Under the pieces are notes generated by a model. It was not told where the DNA came from, made no database searches, and saw only the letters and a list, made by a program, of their open reading frames with translations. A stretch of 64,000 nucleotides of DNA, from positions 372,001 to 436,000 of the forward strand of contig CAVQCJ010000004.1 in the NCBI GenBank assembly GCA_963711005.1. The letters run 5' to 3'. This stretch comes from CAVQCJ01 sp963711005. GTDB taxonomy: Bacteria > Actinomycetota > Actinomycetes > Prado026. Positions within the stretch are counted from its first letter, which is position 1. Every line of letters starts with the position of its first letter. Made by a program: the position numbers and the translations under genes. Below are positions 50,707-58,524 of the stretch, one piece after another.

Positions 50707-52043
50707 CGGGACACCAGCACTCCCCGGCCCGGCTGCAGCAGCGGCAGCCGCGGCGGCGCCGAGGCGTACGCGCACGGCCGGCCCGCCAGGTGCATCCGCA
50801 CGTCGTTGCCGAACGCGCTGAGCGCGCTCCTGGCGAGCCGCACCGCACCGTCCGGGTGGGCGCACGCGCCGCGGCCGGGAATGGTGGCGAGCCGCCGCTC
50901 CAGGCGGCGGACTGCCGCGCTGTCGCTGATCGTGCTGCCTGCGGTGAGCGCGGCGAAGTCGGCGGCGATCGCCGGCAGGCCGAACATGCACGGTCCGCAC
51001 TGACGGGCGGACTCCTCGGCGAGGTAGCGCAGCACGTGGGCCGTCTCCGCGATGCCGCAGGCCCGCGCCGGCAGCGCGATCACCGCGCTGACCCCGACCG
51101 ACAGGCCCAGCGTGCCCAGCCCTTCGTGGCTGAACGGGACGAGACCGGCGGCCGGCATCGCCAGCCAGCCGCCCGAGTAGCCACCGACGAGCACGGCCTG
51201 CAGCGGCTCGGTCTCGCCACCGCCGGCGTCGACGACCTCGGTCAGGCTGACGCCGTACGGCACCTCGGCCACGCCGGGGCTGCGGACCGCGCCGTCGATC
51301 GTCACCAGCGCGGTGCCCGGCGACTCGCGCGTCCCGGCGGACCGGAACCAGTCGGCACCGAACCGTGCGACCAGGGCGAGCTGCGCGAGCGTCTCGAAGT
51401 TCCCGACGTACGTGGGCCGCTTGCCGACGCCGCTGTCGAAGACCCGCTGCCGCCGCCCGGTCGGCTTCGCCGCCCCGCCGTTCAGGTACGCGACGAGAGC
51501 CGACTCCTCGCTGGCCACGAAGTGCCCCGGCACGCCGACGACGCTCAGCTTGCGCCGGGTGCTGCGCTCCCTGGCCGCGCGACCGAGCTGGGTGAACGCG
51601 GTGGCGTTCGCGTCGACGCACAGGTACACGTCGTGGGCGCCGGTCGCGTGCGCGGCCAGCAGGGCGCCGTCGATGACCAGGTGCGGGGCCAGCTCGGTCA
51701 GCAGCCGGTCCTTCTTGCTGGCCGGCTCGCCCTCGCAGCCGTTGCCGACGACGACCGGGTGGCGGCGTCCGGACGCCACGACAGCCAGCTTGCGAGCGGT
51801 GGGGAACCCGGCGCCGCCACGGCCGCGCAGCCCGGCGCGGTCGATCTCGTCCACGAGCCGCTGTCGGCCGGCCCCGCCGCGGTAGTCCCGGAGCGGCAGC
51901 GGTCCGAACACGGTCTGGTGCTCGGCGTGGTCCTGGGCCCGTCCCGTGCCCGCCCACCCCGCGAGCAGCCGCCAGTCGCCGGTGGGAGGCGGCGGCCCGG
52001 ACTCGACGAGGTGCCGGCTCTGCACGGGTGACGTCCGGCTCAT
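50703..52043 (-). CDS. NuoF-like flavoprotein with SLBB domain
   Basis: 446 residues from ATG 52043. The FMN/NADH region of complex I 51-kDa subunits is seen as 'GRGGAGFPTARKL' (73-86) and 'GNGCEGEPASKKDRLL' (100-115). An SLBB domain lies near 245-300 and an Fe-S region at 345-400. The usual CxxCxxC...C cluster motif is 'ESARQCGPCMFG' with later Cys394: only Cys349, Cys352 and Cys394 remain, Ala taking the first Cys place. No NuoE or NuoG partner is in the window. It overlaps both neighbours by 4 bases, so it acts with the cytochrome-b-like protein and the ferredoxin. Confidence 0.87.
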   Translation of the reverse strand: MSRTSPVQSRHLVESGPPPPTGDWRLLAGWAGTGRAQDHAEHQTVFGPLPLRDYRGGAGRQRLVDEIDRAGLRGRGGAGFPTARKLAVVASGRRHPVVVGNGCEGEPASKKDRLLTELAPHLVIDGALLAAHATGAHDVYLCVDANATAFTQLGRAARERSTRRKLSVVGVPGHFVASEESALVAYLNGGAAKPTGRRQRVFDSGVGKRPTYVGNFETLAQLALVARFGADWFRSAGTRESPGTALVTIDGAVRSPGVAEVPYGVSLTEVVDAGGGETEPLQAVLVGGYSGGWLAMPAAGLVPFSHEGLGTLGLSVGVSAVIALPARACGIAETAHVLRYLAEESARQCGPCMFGLPAIAADFAALTAGSTISDSAAVRRLERRLATIPGRGACAHPDGAVRLARSALSAFGNDVRMHLAGRPCAYASAPPRLPLLQPGRGVLVSR

Positions 52044-52606
52044 CGGGCGACGGGGGAGGGTGACTGGCGGGCGAGCGTGTCGGGGTGGCTGGTCGCGGTC
52101 CGCACGGTGACTGCCACGGCCACCGCGAGCAGGCACACCAGGTCGATCGCGAGCACCCAGACCCGGCGACTGTCGGCGCCACCGACACCGAGACCGTGGA
52201 CGAACGCGACCGGCCAGCACGCGTACGCGGTCAGGTGCACGACGCGCCAGGTCCGCAGCCCGATCCGGGCGCGCAGCAGGCTGGTGACGATCATCGCGAT
52301 CACCAGGTCCAGCGCGACGGCGCCGAGTCCGACCCAGAACGCGCGGTACGGCGACGCGAACGGCAGCACCGCGTCCACCCAGCGCAGTCCGGCGTACGGG
52401 TCGATGACCGCTGTGGCGACGTGCACGGCGATGAAGCACACGCCGAGCAGCGACAGGTTGCGGTGCAGCGACGTCATCGCGAAACGGGGCCAGCCGGCGA
52501 GCGTGAGCCGGCCGGCACCGAGCAGTCCGAGGACCATCGTCGACGTCAGCAGCACGAGCGACACCAGGCCGGTCGCGCGGCTCGCGTACCACAGCGCCTG
52601 GTTCAT
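52040..52606 (-). CDS. Ferric-reductase-like transmembrane protein
   Basis: A 188-residue protein with about five to six membrane helices. 'MTSLHRNLSLLGVCFIAVHVATAV' and 'WRVVHLTAYACWPVAFVHGLG' give paired His residues suited to bind heme b across the membrane, as in ferric-reductase-like (FRD) domains such as YedZ/MsrQ. The FAD/NAD-binding domain of true ferric reductases is absent and may be replaced by the downstream flavoprotein. Starts at ATG 52606 with a 4-base overlap. Confidence 0.85.
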   Translation of the reverse strand: MNQALWYASRATGLVSLVLLTSTMVLGLLGAGRLTLAGWPRFAMTSLHRNLSLLGVCFIAVHVATAVIDPYAGLRWVDAVLPFASPYRAFWVGLGAVALDLVIAMIVTSLLRARIGLRTWRVVHLTAYACWPVAFVHGLGVGGADSRRVWVLAIDLVCLLAVAVAVTVRTATSHPDTLARQSPSPVAR

Positions 52607-52995
52607 GACCCGCTGGTGGGGGTCGGGGCCGGCGCGGGGGTGTACGTCGGCCGTGGCTGGGGCGCGACGGTATGGGTCGGCTTCGGTGCGGTCGTCCTGG
52701 TTCGGGTGGGGCGGGCCGAGGTCGGCGTGGTCTTGGGGGGTCGCAGCGACGGGGCCGAGGCCGACGGAGCGGGGGCGAGCGGCGCGGTGGTCGATGCCGG
52801 CGCGGCCACGCCGCTGGGCTGCGGGGCCGCCGGGGTGGAGCTGGCCGCTGCGGCGGAGGCGTCCGCGTGCGCGAGGAGGGTGCCGAGCAGGACCGCCGCG
52901 GCGGCTCCGACGCCGGCGCACGTCGCGGTGACCGTCGCGACGGCGCTGTGCGCCTGGTCGCGCGCGGTCTCGCGATGGCGCTGGTGGTGATCCAC
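52603..52995 (-). CDS. Pro/Thr/Ala-rich single-pass membrane protein
   Basis: The product is 130 residues from GTG 52995, preceded by GAGGAGGAG. A basic start and one hydrophobic segment (about 22-45) anchor a low-complexity tail rich in Pro, Thr and Ala that should lie outside the membrane. No FMN-binding or Cys motif is seen, so it is not a standard FMN-binding partner. First gene of the redox operon; its stop overlaps the next start. Function unknown; a spacer or wall-spanning element would fit. Confidence 0.7.
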   Translation of the reverse strand: MDHHQRHRETARDQAHSAVATVTATCAGVGAAAAVLLGTLLAHADASAAAASSTPAAPQPSGVAAPASTTAPLAPAPSASAPSLRPPKTTPTSARPTRTRTTAPKPTHTVAPQPRPTYTPAPAPTPTSGS

Positions 52996-53033
52996 GCGAA
53001 CTCCTCCTCCTCGGCTCGTTCGAGTGTCCGGGA

Positions 53034-53050
53034 GAAGCCTTGGAGGTTTC
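53034..53050. promoter_or_regulatory. Imperfect inverted repeat between redox operon and two-component genes
   Basis: GAAGCCT, 3 bases, AGGTTTC (6 of 7 pairs) lies in the 105-base divergent gap. It may be the response regulator's binding site. GAGGAT at 53089-53094 ends 6 bases before GTG 53101 and may be the regulator gene's -10 box. Confidence 0.3.
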
Positions 53051-53100
53051 TGGGAGCCGGGTGGCGACCGGGGCGCCCGGCGATCGGAGAGGATGGGCCC

Positions 53101-53799
53101 GTGGCCGAGGCGATGACGGGCGTCGTACGCCTCCTGCTGGTCGAGGACGACCGCTCCCTGGCCGGCCTGCTCACCGACCTGCTGAGCGGTGAGGGCTACT
53201 CCGTCGACCACGCGCCGGACGGCCAGCGCGGCCTGCACCTGGGCCTGACCCGCTCCTACGACGTGATGGTGATGGACCGCGGGCTGCCGTCGATCGACGG
53301 GCTCGACCTGATAGCCCGGCTACGCAGCCGGGGGGTGACCACGCCCATGCTCGTGCTGTCTGCCCTCGGCAACCCCTCCGACCGGGTCGAGGGCCTGGAC
53401 GCGGGCGCCGAGGACTACCTGAGCAAGCCGTTCGACGTCGAGGAGCTCCTGGCCCGGCTGCGCGCCCTGCGCCGCCGCCACGCGGACACCTCGCGGAGCC
53501 TGCTGCTGCCCGGCGGCCGCCTTGACCTGGACAGCCGTCAGGTCCTGTCCGGGCCGGTCGGCGACGCGCAGGCGCACCGTGCCGCCGTCCAGCTGTCCGA
53601 ACGCGAGTGCGGCCTGCTCGCGACGCTGGCGGGACGGCCGAACCGCGTCTTCGGCCGGGGCGAGCTGCGTGGGCTGGTGTTCGAGGACGCCGAGAGCGAG
53701 GTCGTCATCGACACGTACGTCCACTACCTGCGTCGCAAGCTCGGGCGCGGCATCGTCCGGACGATCCGCGGCCGCGGCTACCAGCTGGGCCACCTTTGA
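53101..53799 (+). CDS. OmpR/PhoB-family response regulator
   Basis: This is a 232-residue protein. The receiver has acidic pocket 'LLVEDD' (Glu15-Asp17), phospho-acceptor Asp59 in 'VMVMDRGLPSIDG' and Lys in 'YLSKPF'. The C-terminal winged helix ends 'TYVHYLRRKLGRGIVRTIRGRGYQL'. GTG 53101 is chosen for its upstream GAGGAT box; ATG 53113 is the alternative. Paired with the following kinase and divergent from the redox operon, which is its likely target. Confidence 0.93.
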   Translation: MAEAMTGVVRLLLVEDDRSLAGLLTDLLSGEGYSVDHAPDGQRGLHLGLTRSYDVMVMDRGLPSIDGLDLIARLRSRGVTTPMLVLSALGNPSDRVEGLDAGAEDYLSKPFDVEELLARLRALRRRHADTSRSLLLPGGRLDLDSRQVLSGPVGDAQAHRAAVQLSERECGLLATLAGRPNRVFGRGELRGLVFEDAESEVVIDTYVHYLRRKLGRGIVRTIRGRGYQLGHL

Positions 53800-53807
53800 C
53801 GACCGGG

Positions 53808-55046
53808 ATGACCCTCGGCCCGCCGCCGCGCTCGCTGCGCCGTGACTCGGTCCGGCTGGCCGTGCAGATCGCCGGCCTGATCGCGCTCGTCGTGCTCACG
53901 CTCGAGGCGGTCGCGCTGGTCGTGGTGCTGCGCAGCCAGAGCGGCGCCGAGCGCGACCTGCTGCGCCAGACGGTCGCCAGGGCGGACGACGTCACCGACC
54001 CGCCGGCGGGGGCGTGGCTGACGATCAGGACGCCGACGAAGGAATTGAGCTCGCGCGGCCTTCCGCGCGGGTTCCCCGACCGGGCGGCGATGGTCGCCGC
54101 CGCCGCGGGGGCGGAGCAGACCGGCACGACCGAGGTGGACGGCCGCGAGTACCTCGTGGTGACCGCTGCGCGCGGGTCGTCGGTGGTGCAGGGTGTGCTC
54201 GACCTGTCCGCGGACCGGGCCGAGCGCGACCGGCTGGCGCTGGCCCTCGGCGTCAGCGGCGTGCTCGGCCTCGCGCTGGCCGCGGCGGCCGGAGTCTTCC
54301 TGGCTGTCCGGGCCATGCGGCCGACTGCTCAGGCGCTGGCCCTGCAGCGGCGGTTCGTGGCCGACGCGAGCCACGAGCTGCGCACGCCGCTGACCCTGCT
54401 CAGCACCCGGGCGCAGCTGGTCCGTCGGGACGTCCGCGCCGGGGCCGACGCCGCCGTCGTGGCGGGCGAGGTCGACGGCCTGGTCGCCGACGCACGGAAC
54501 CTGGCGAGCGTCCTCGAGGACCTGCTCGTCGCGGCCGACCCGCGCAGCAGCAGGCGGCTCGAGCGGGTGGACGTGGGCCGGCTCGCCGTGGACGTGGCCG
54601 CGGCCGCAGCGGCCTCGGCGCGTGCCCAGGGCGTGCAGGTCGTCTGCGAGGTGGACGGGGACACCGTGGTGCAGGACGCATCGACGACTGCGCTGCGCCG
54701 GGCGCTGACGGCACTGGTCGACAACGCGGTCCGGCACGCGGCTGGACAGGTGGCTGTCGGCGTGCAGGGAACCGGGACGCAGGTCGTGGTCCAGGTGCGC
54801 GACGACGGGCACGGGATCGAGCCCGACCTGCTGCCCCGGCTGTTCGAGCGGTTCGAGTCCTCACCGGCGCCCGGCGCGGCCAGAACCGGCTACGGGCTGG
54901 GCCTGGCCCTGGTGAGCGAGGTCGCCGCGGGGCACGGGGGCACGGTCACGGCCCGCAACCTTGACCGGTCGGCGGACGCTGCCGCGGCCGGTGGCGCGGT
55001 GCTGGAGCTGTCGCTGCCCAGGGCCGGGTCGCGCCGGCGCCGCTGA
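53808..55046 (+). CDS. Sensor histidine kinase
   Basis: 412 residues. Two membrane helices (about 17-42 and 143-167) enclose a 100-residue extracytoplasmic sensor. There is no clear HAMP domain. Phospho-acceptor His189 is in 'DASHELRTPL'; the ATP domain has 'LVDNAVRHA', 'VRDDGHGIEPD' and 'GYGLGLALV'. ATG 53808 is used; a TTG at 53796 overlapping the regulator stop (TTGA) is possible. Confidence 0.92.
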   Translation: MTLGPPPRSLRRDSVRLAVQIAGLIALVVLTLEAVALVVVLRSQSGAERDLLRQTVARADDVTDPPAGAWLTIRTPTKELSSRGLPRGFPDRAAMVAAAAGAEQTGTTEVDGREYLVVTAARGSSVVQGVLDLSADRAERDRLALALGVSGVLGLALAAAAGVFLAVRAMRPTAQALALQRRFVADASHELRTPLTLLSTRAQLVRRDVRAGADAAVVAGEVDGLVADARNLASVLEDLLVAADPRSSRRLERVDVGRLAVDVAAAAAASARAQGVQVVCEVDGDTVVQDASTTALRRALTALVDNAVRHAAGQVAVGVQGTGTQVVVQVRDDGHGIEPDLLPRLFERFESSPAPGAARTGYGLGLALVSEVAAGHGGTVTARNLDRSADAAAAGGAVLELSLPRAGSRRRR

Positions 55047-55049
55047 CCC

Positions 55050-55439
55050 TCATCCGCCGTCCGGCGGGTCGTGCTTGGACGGGCGGATCGCGAAGACTGA
55101 GATCAGCAGGCTGCCGACCAGGGTGCAGCCGACCCAGAGCAGGGCGCCGACGACGAAGGCTCGCCCCCAGCTGCCGGTGACCAGGTAGAAGAGCGGGATG
55201 GTCACGATCGGCTGCCACAGGATCAGCCCGAACGCGACCTGCACCCACCAGGGCGTGTCCTTGACCCGGCTGGACAGGCGCGGGCCGCGCTGCCCGGCCA
55301 GCGACCCGCCGCCGAACGCCGCGGCCGCTCCCATGAACATCGTGAAGATCCCGTTGTGCTGCAGGCTCTTGCCCGCGCCGACGACGTCGTCCGGGTCCGG
55401 ACGTTGCGGTGCCGGCGGCTGGTCCACGCCTCGAAGCAT
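55050..55439 (-). CDS. Small membrane protein of unknown function
   Basis: This gene encodes 129 residues with a Pro-rich start, a short Gly/Ala-rich hydrophobic stretch (28-48) and two strong helices (65-87 and 92-113). No family recognised. It ends 3 bases from the kinase gene (convergent) and is divergent from the aldo/keto reductase gene. Coding support is the compact position, GC bias and helix pattern. Confidence 0.65.
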   Translation of the reverse strand: MLRGVDQPPAPQRPDPDDVVGAGKSLQHNGIFTMFMGAAAAFGGGSLAGQRGPRLSSRVKDTPWWVQVAFGLILWQPIVTIPLFYLVTGSWGRAFVVGALLWVGCTLVGSLLISVFAIRPSKHDPPDGG

Positions 55440-55500
55440 GCCCCATCGGCGCGGGCGACGTTGATTTGCTCTTCAACCACCTGCGAGGTAGGACGTCACC

Positions 55501-56472
55501 ATGGAGTACACCCACCTCGGCCGCACCGGCCTGTCCGTCAGCCGCCTGTGCCTGGGCACCATGAACTTCGGCCCGGAGACGACCGAGCCGGACTCGCACG
55601 CGATCATGGACCGCGCTCACGAGCACGGCATCAACTTCTTCGACACGGCGAACGTGTACGGCTGGCGTCGCGGCGAGGGCTGGACCGAGCAGATCATCGG
55701 GAACTGGTTCGCGACCGGCGGCGGACGGCGCGAGCGCACAGTGCTGGCCACCAAGCTGTACGGCGACATGGGCGACTGGCCCAACGACGGCCGGCTCTCG
55801 GCGCTGAACATCCGCCGTGCCTGCGACGCCTCGCTGCGACGGCTGCAGACGGACTACATCGACCTGTACCAGATGCACCACGTCGACCGGGCCACGCCGT
55901 GGGACGAGATCTGGGAGGCGATGGAGGTCCTGCGCGCGCAGGGCAAGATCCTCTACGTCGGGTCGTCGAACTTCGCCGGGTGGCACATCGCGCAGGCGCA
56001 GGAGGCGGCGCGGAACCGCCACTTCCTCGGGCTGGTCAGCGAGCAGTCCATCTACAACCTGGTCAACCGCGCGGTCGAGCTCGAGGTGCTCCCGGTCGCC
56101 GAGCACTACGGGCTCGGCGTGATCCCGTGGTCGCCGTTGAACGGCGGCCTGCTCGGCGGCGTGATCCGCAAGGAGAAGGACACCAGCCGGCGCAACTCGG
56201 GCCGTGCGCACGACGCACTGGAGACCTTGCGACCGCAGATCGAGCAGTACGAGGACCTGTGTGCCGAGATGGGCGAGGAGCCGGCGCACGTGGGGCTGGC
56301 GTGGCTGCTGACGCGTCCCGCGGTGACGGGCCCGATCATCGGTCCGCGCACCGCGGAGCAGCTCGACGGGTCGCTGCGGGCGGTCGAGCTGCAGCTGGCC
56401 GAGAAGGTGCTGACGCGGCTCGACGAGATCTTCCCCGGTCACCGTACGGCGCCGGAGGACTACGCCTGGTAG
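55501..56472 (+). CDS. Aldo/keto reductase
   Basis: 323 residues. The AKR tetrad is present: Asp in 'FFDTANVYG', Tyr in the same motif, Lys in 'VLATKLYG' and His in 'YQMHHVDR'. NADPH-binding 'GPIIGPRTAEQLDGSL' lies at the C-terminal end. The GAGGTAGGA sequence upstream is a good ribosome binding site. Reduces small aldehydes or ketones; the substrate is not predictable. Confidence 0.93.
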   Translation: MEYTHLGRTGLSVSRLCLGTMNFGPETTEPDSHAIMDRAHEHGINFFDTANVYGWRRGEGWTEQIIGNWFATGGGRRERTVLATKLYGDMGDWPNDGRLSALNIRRACDASLRRLQTDYIDLYQMHHVDRATPWDEIWEAMEVLRAQGKILYVGSSNFAGWHIAQAQEAARNRHFLGLVSEQSIYNLVNRAVELEVLPVAEHYGLGVIPWSPLNGGLLGGVIRKEKDTSRRNSGRAHDALETLRPQIEQYEDLCAEMGEEPAHVGLAWLLTRPAVTGPIIGPRTAEQLDGSLRAVELQLAEKVLTRLDEIFPGHRTAPEDYAW

Positions 56473-56512
56473 GCGACCGACCCCGATGGTGGATCGCCAC
56501 CGCCGGAGCCCT

Positions 56513-56518
56513 TACGGT
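56513..56518 (+). promoter_or_regulatory. Candidate -10 box of the surface-protein gene (leaderless)
   Basis: TACGGT ends 8 bases before ATG 56527; no Shine-Dalgarno sequence between. Confidence 0.35.
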
Positions 56519-56526
56519 GACCGGCC

Positions 56527-58524
56527 ATGACGGCTCGGCACATGCCCCGCACCGCAGTGGCGTCGGCGGCCCTGCTGCTGGCCGGCGCGGCCTTGGTGGC
56601 AGTGGGGCCCGCCGCGGTCGCGGCCGCACCCGTGGTGTGCCCGGCACCGGGCGGACCGGGCGGCACGCTCAGCGGGGTGGTCGACCGCTACTACCCGGGC
56701 GTCGGCACCTCGGCCGCAGGAGCGACGTCGATCGACGTGGGCGCCGGGGCGGGCGCGGCGACCCCGGTTGCCGCCGGCGACGTGCTGCTCGTGCTCCAGG
56801 TGCAGGACGCGCAGTTCGACTCGTCGAACACCGGCTCCTACGGTCACGGCGGCGCGCCCGCCGACCCGGCCGCCGGCTTCACCGCCCTCGGCGCGACCGG
56901 TTCGTACGAGTACGTCACGGCGACGTCGGCCGTGACGGCGGGCGCGGTACAGGTCAAGGGCGCCGGTCCCGGCGGCGGCCTGCTGCACACGTACACGGAG
57001 GCGGCCGCGACGGGTGCCCGGGGCCGGCGCACGTTCGAGGTGGTGCGGGTGCCGTCCTACACGACGGCGACCACCAGCCCGGGCCTGACCGCGTTGCCGT
57101 GGAACGGTTCGGTCGGTGGCGTGCTGGCCCTCGACGTGTCGGCCACGCTGACGCTGGCGGGGACGGTGAGCGTCGACGGGCTCGGCTTCCGCGGCGCTCC
57201 CGGTATCCAGCGCGGCGGCGCCCCGGGGCACAGCGCGGCGGACACCGCGGTGAGCGCCACCGCCGGCGTGCACGGCAACAAGGCCGAGGGCATCGCCGGG
57301 ACGCCACTGGGGACCACCGCCGGTGACGCGTACCCGGGCGGTGACGCCGCGCGCGGGGCGCCGGGGAACGCGGGCGGTGGCGGCACGGACGCGGACCCGG
57401 CCGCGAACGACGAGAACTCCGGCGGTGGTGGCGGTGGCAACGGCGGCCGCGGCGGGATGGGTGGCAACTCCTGGAACTCCGACCAGGCGACCGGTGGCTG
57501 GGGCGGTGCCCCGGTGCCGGCAGCCGGTGACCGGGCCGTGCTGGGTGGCGGCGGTGGTGCCGGGACCGCGAACAACTTCCCCGACCCGGCGGCGGCCGGT
57601 GCGGCCGGCGGTGGTGCCGTGCTGGTCCGTTCCGGCCGGGTCGCCGGCGTCGGCACCTTCACGGCGAACGGGTCCGACGCCTACCAGCTGACGCCGAACG
57701 ACGGCGGGGGCGGTGGTGGCGCCGGCGGCACGATCGTGCTCTCGGCGGTCAGCGGTGGGCTGGCCGCCGCCACGCTGCACGCCAACGGTGGGGCGGGCGG
57801 CGACGCGTGGGCGACGCAGCCACCGGGAGCCGGCGACATCGCGGCGCACGGCCCCGGCGGTGGCGGTGGCGGCGGCACGGTGCTGACCTCGTCCGCGGCG
57901 GGCGCGGTGACGGTGGCCGGCGGCGCGCACGGAACGACCACGACGGCCGCTCTGACGTACGGCTCGACCGCGGGGCAGCCGGGGCACGTGGGCCTGGCCG
58001 GGTCCGTCGGCATCCCCGCCGCGGCCGCCTGCGCGGACCTGTCGATCGCGAAGGCCGGGGCCGCGACCGCGGTCGGTGGCACCCAGGTGGCGTACCGGCT
58101 GACCGTCCGCAACCTCGGCAACGTGACAGCCGCCCCGGTGACGGTGACCGACACCCTCGCCGTGGGTGTGACGTTCGTGTCGGCCAAGGGTTCGGGCTGG
58201 ACCTGCACGCACTCCGGCGACGTCTCCGTGACGTGCAGGCGGGCGGCGCTCGCCGTCGGGACCGCCCCTGTCGTCACCGTCGTGGTGCAGACACCGCCGG
58301 CGGACTCGACGCTCACCGACTCGGCCGCCGTGTCGTCGCCGACCTCGGACCCCGACCCGTCGAACAACTCCGCGTCCGCGACGACCACGACGACCGCGCC
58401 GCCGATGCTGTCGGACACCGGGGCCTCCGTGGCCGGCCCGGCCCTGCTCGGGCTCGGCCTGCTCGCGGCCGGTCTGCTGCTGCTCGCGGCGGCGGAGGGT
58501 GCCGTCAGGAGAGGCCGTCGCTAG
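56527..58524 (+). CDS. Secreted Gly-rich surface protein with DUF11 domain and LSDTG tail
   Basis: Product of 665 residues. Signal peptide 1-35; a long Gly-rich beta-helical-like region (60-495) with GGGGGG runs; a DUF11 adhesion-type repeat near 500-610 ('VAYRLTVRNLGNVTAAPVTVTDTL', 'DSAAVSSPTSDPDPSNN'); then LSDTG (628-632), a hydrophobic helix and 'RRGRR'. That order is a cell-wall sorting signal with LSDTG in place of LPXTG. No sortase gene is in the window. Its stop codon shares the CTAG palindrome with the convergent ppc stop. Confidence 0.85.
   Translation: MTARHMPRTAVASAALLLAGAALVAVGPAAVAAAPVVCPAPGGPGGTLSGVVDRYYPGVGTSAAGATSIDVGAGAGAATPVAAGDVLLVLQVQDAQFDSSNTGSYGHGGAPADPAAGFTALGATGSYEYVTATSAVTAGAVQVKGAGPGGGLLHTYTEAAATGARGRRTFEVVRVPSYTTATTSPGLTALPWNGSVGGVLALDVSATLTLAGTVSVDGLGFRGAPGIQRGGAPGHSAADTAVSATAGVHGNKAEGIAGTPLGTTAGDAYPGGDAARGAPGNAGGGGTDADPAANDENSGGGGGGNGGRGGMGGNSWNSDQATGGWGGAPVPAAGDRAVLGGGGGAGTANNFPDPAAAGAAGGGAVLVRSGRVAGVGTFTANGSDAYQLTPNDGGGGGGAGGTIVLSAVSGGLAAATLHANGGAGGDAWATQPPGAGDIAAHGPGGGGGGGTVLTSSAAGAVTVAGGAHGTTTTAALTYGSTAGQPGHVGLAGSVGIPAAAACADLSIAKAGAATAVGGTQVAYRLTVRNLGNVTAAPVTVTDTLAVGVTFVSAKGSGWTCTHSGDVSVTCRRAALAVGTAPVVTVVVQTPPADSTLTDSAAVSSPTSDPDPSNNSASATTTTTAPPMLSDTGASVAGPALLGLGLLAAGLLLLAAAEGAVRRGRR

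Noticed and set aside
57400..57900. Gly-codon-rich repeats as a CRISPR or satellite array
   Set aside because: The GGC/GGT runs are irregular in length and fit the Gly-rich protein frame; there are no spaced identical repeats.
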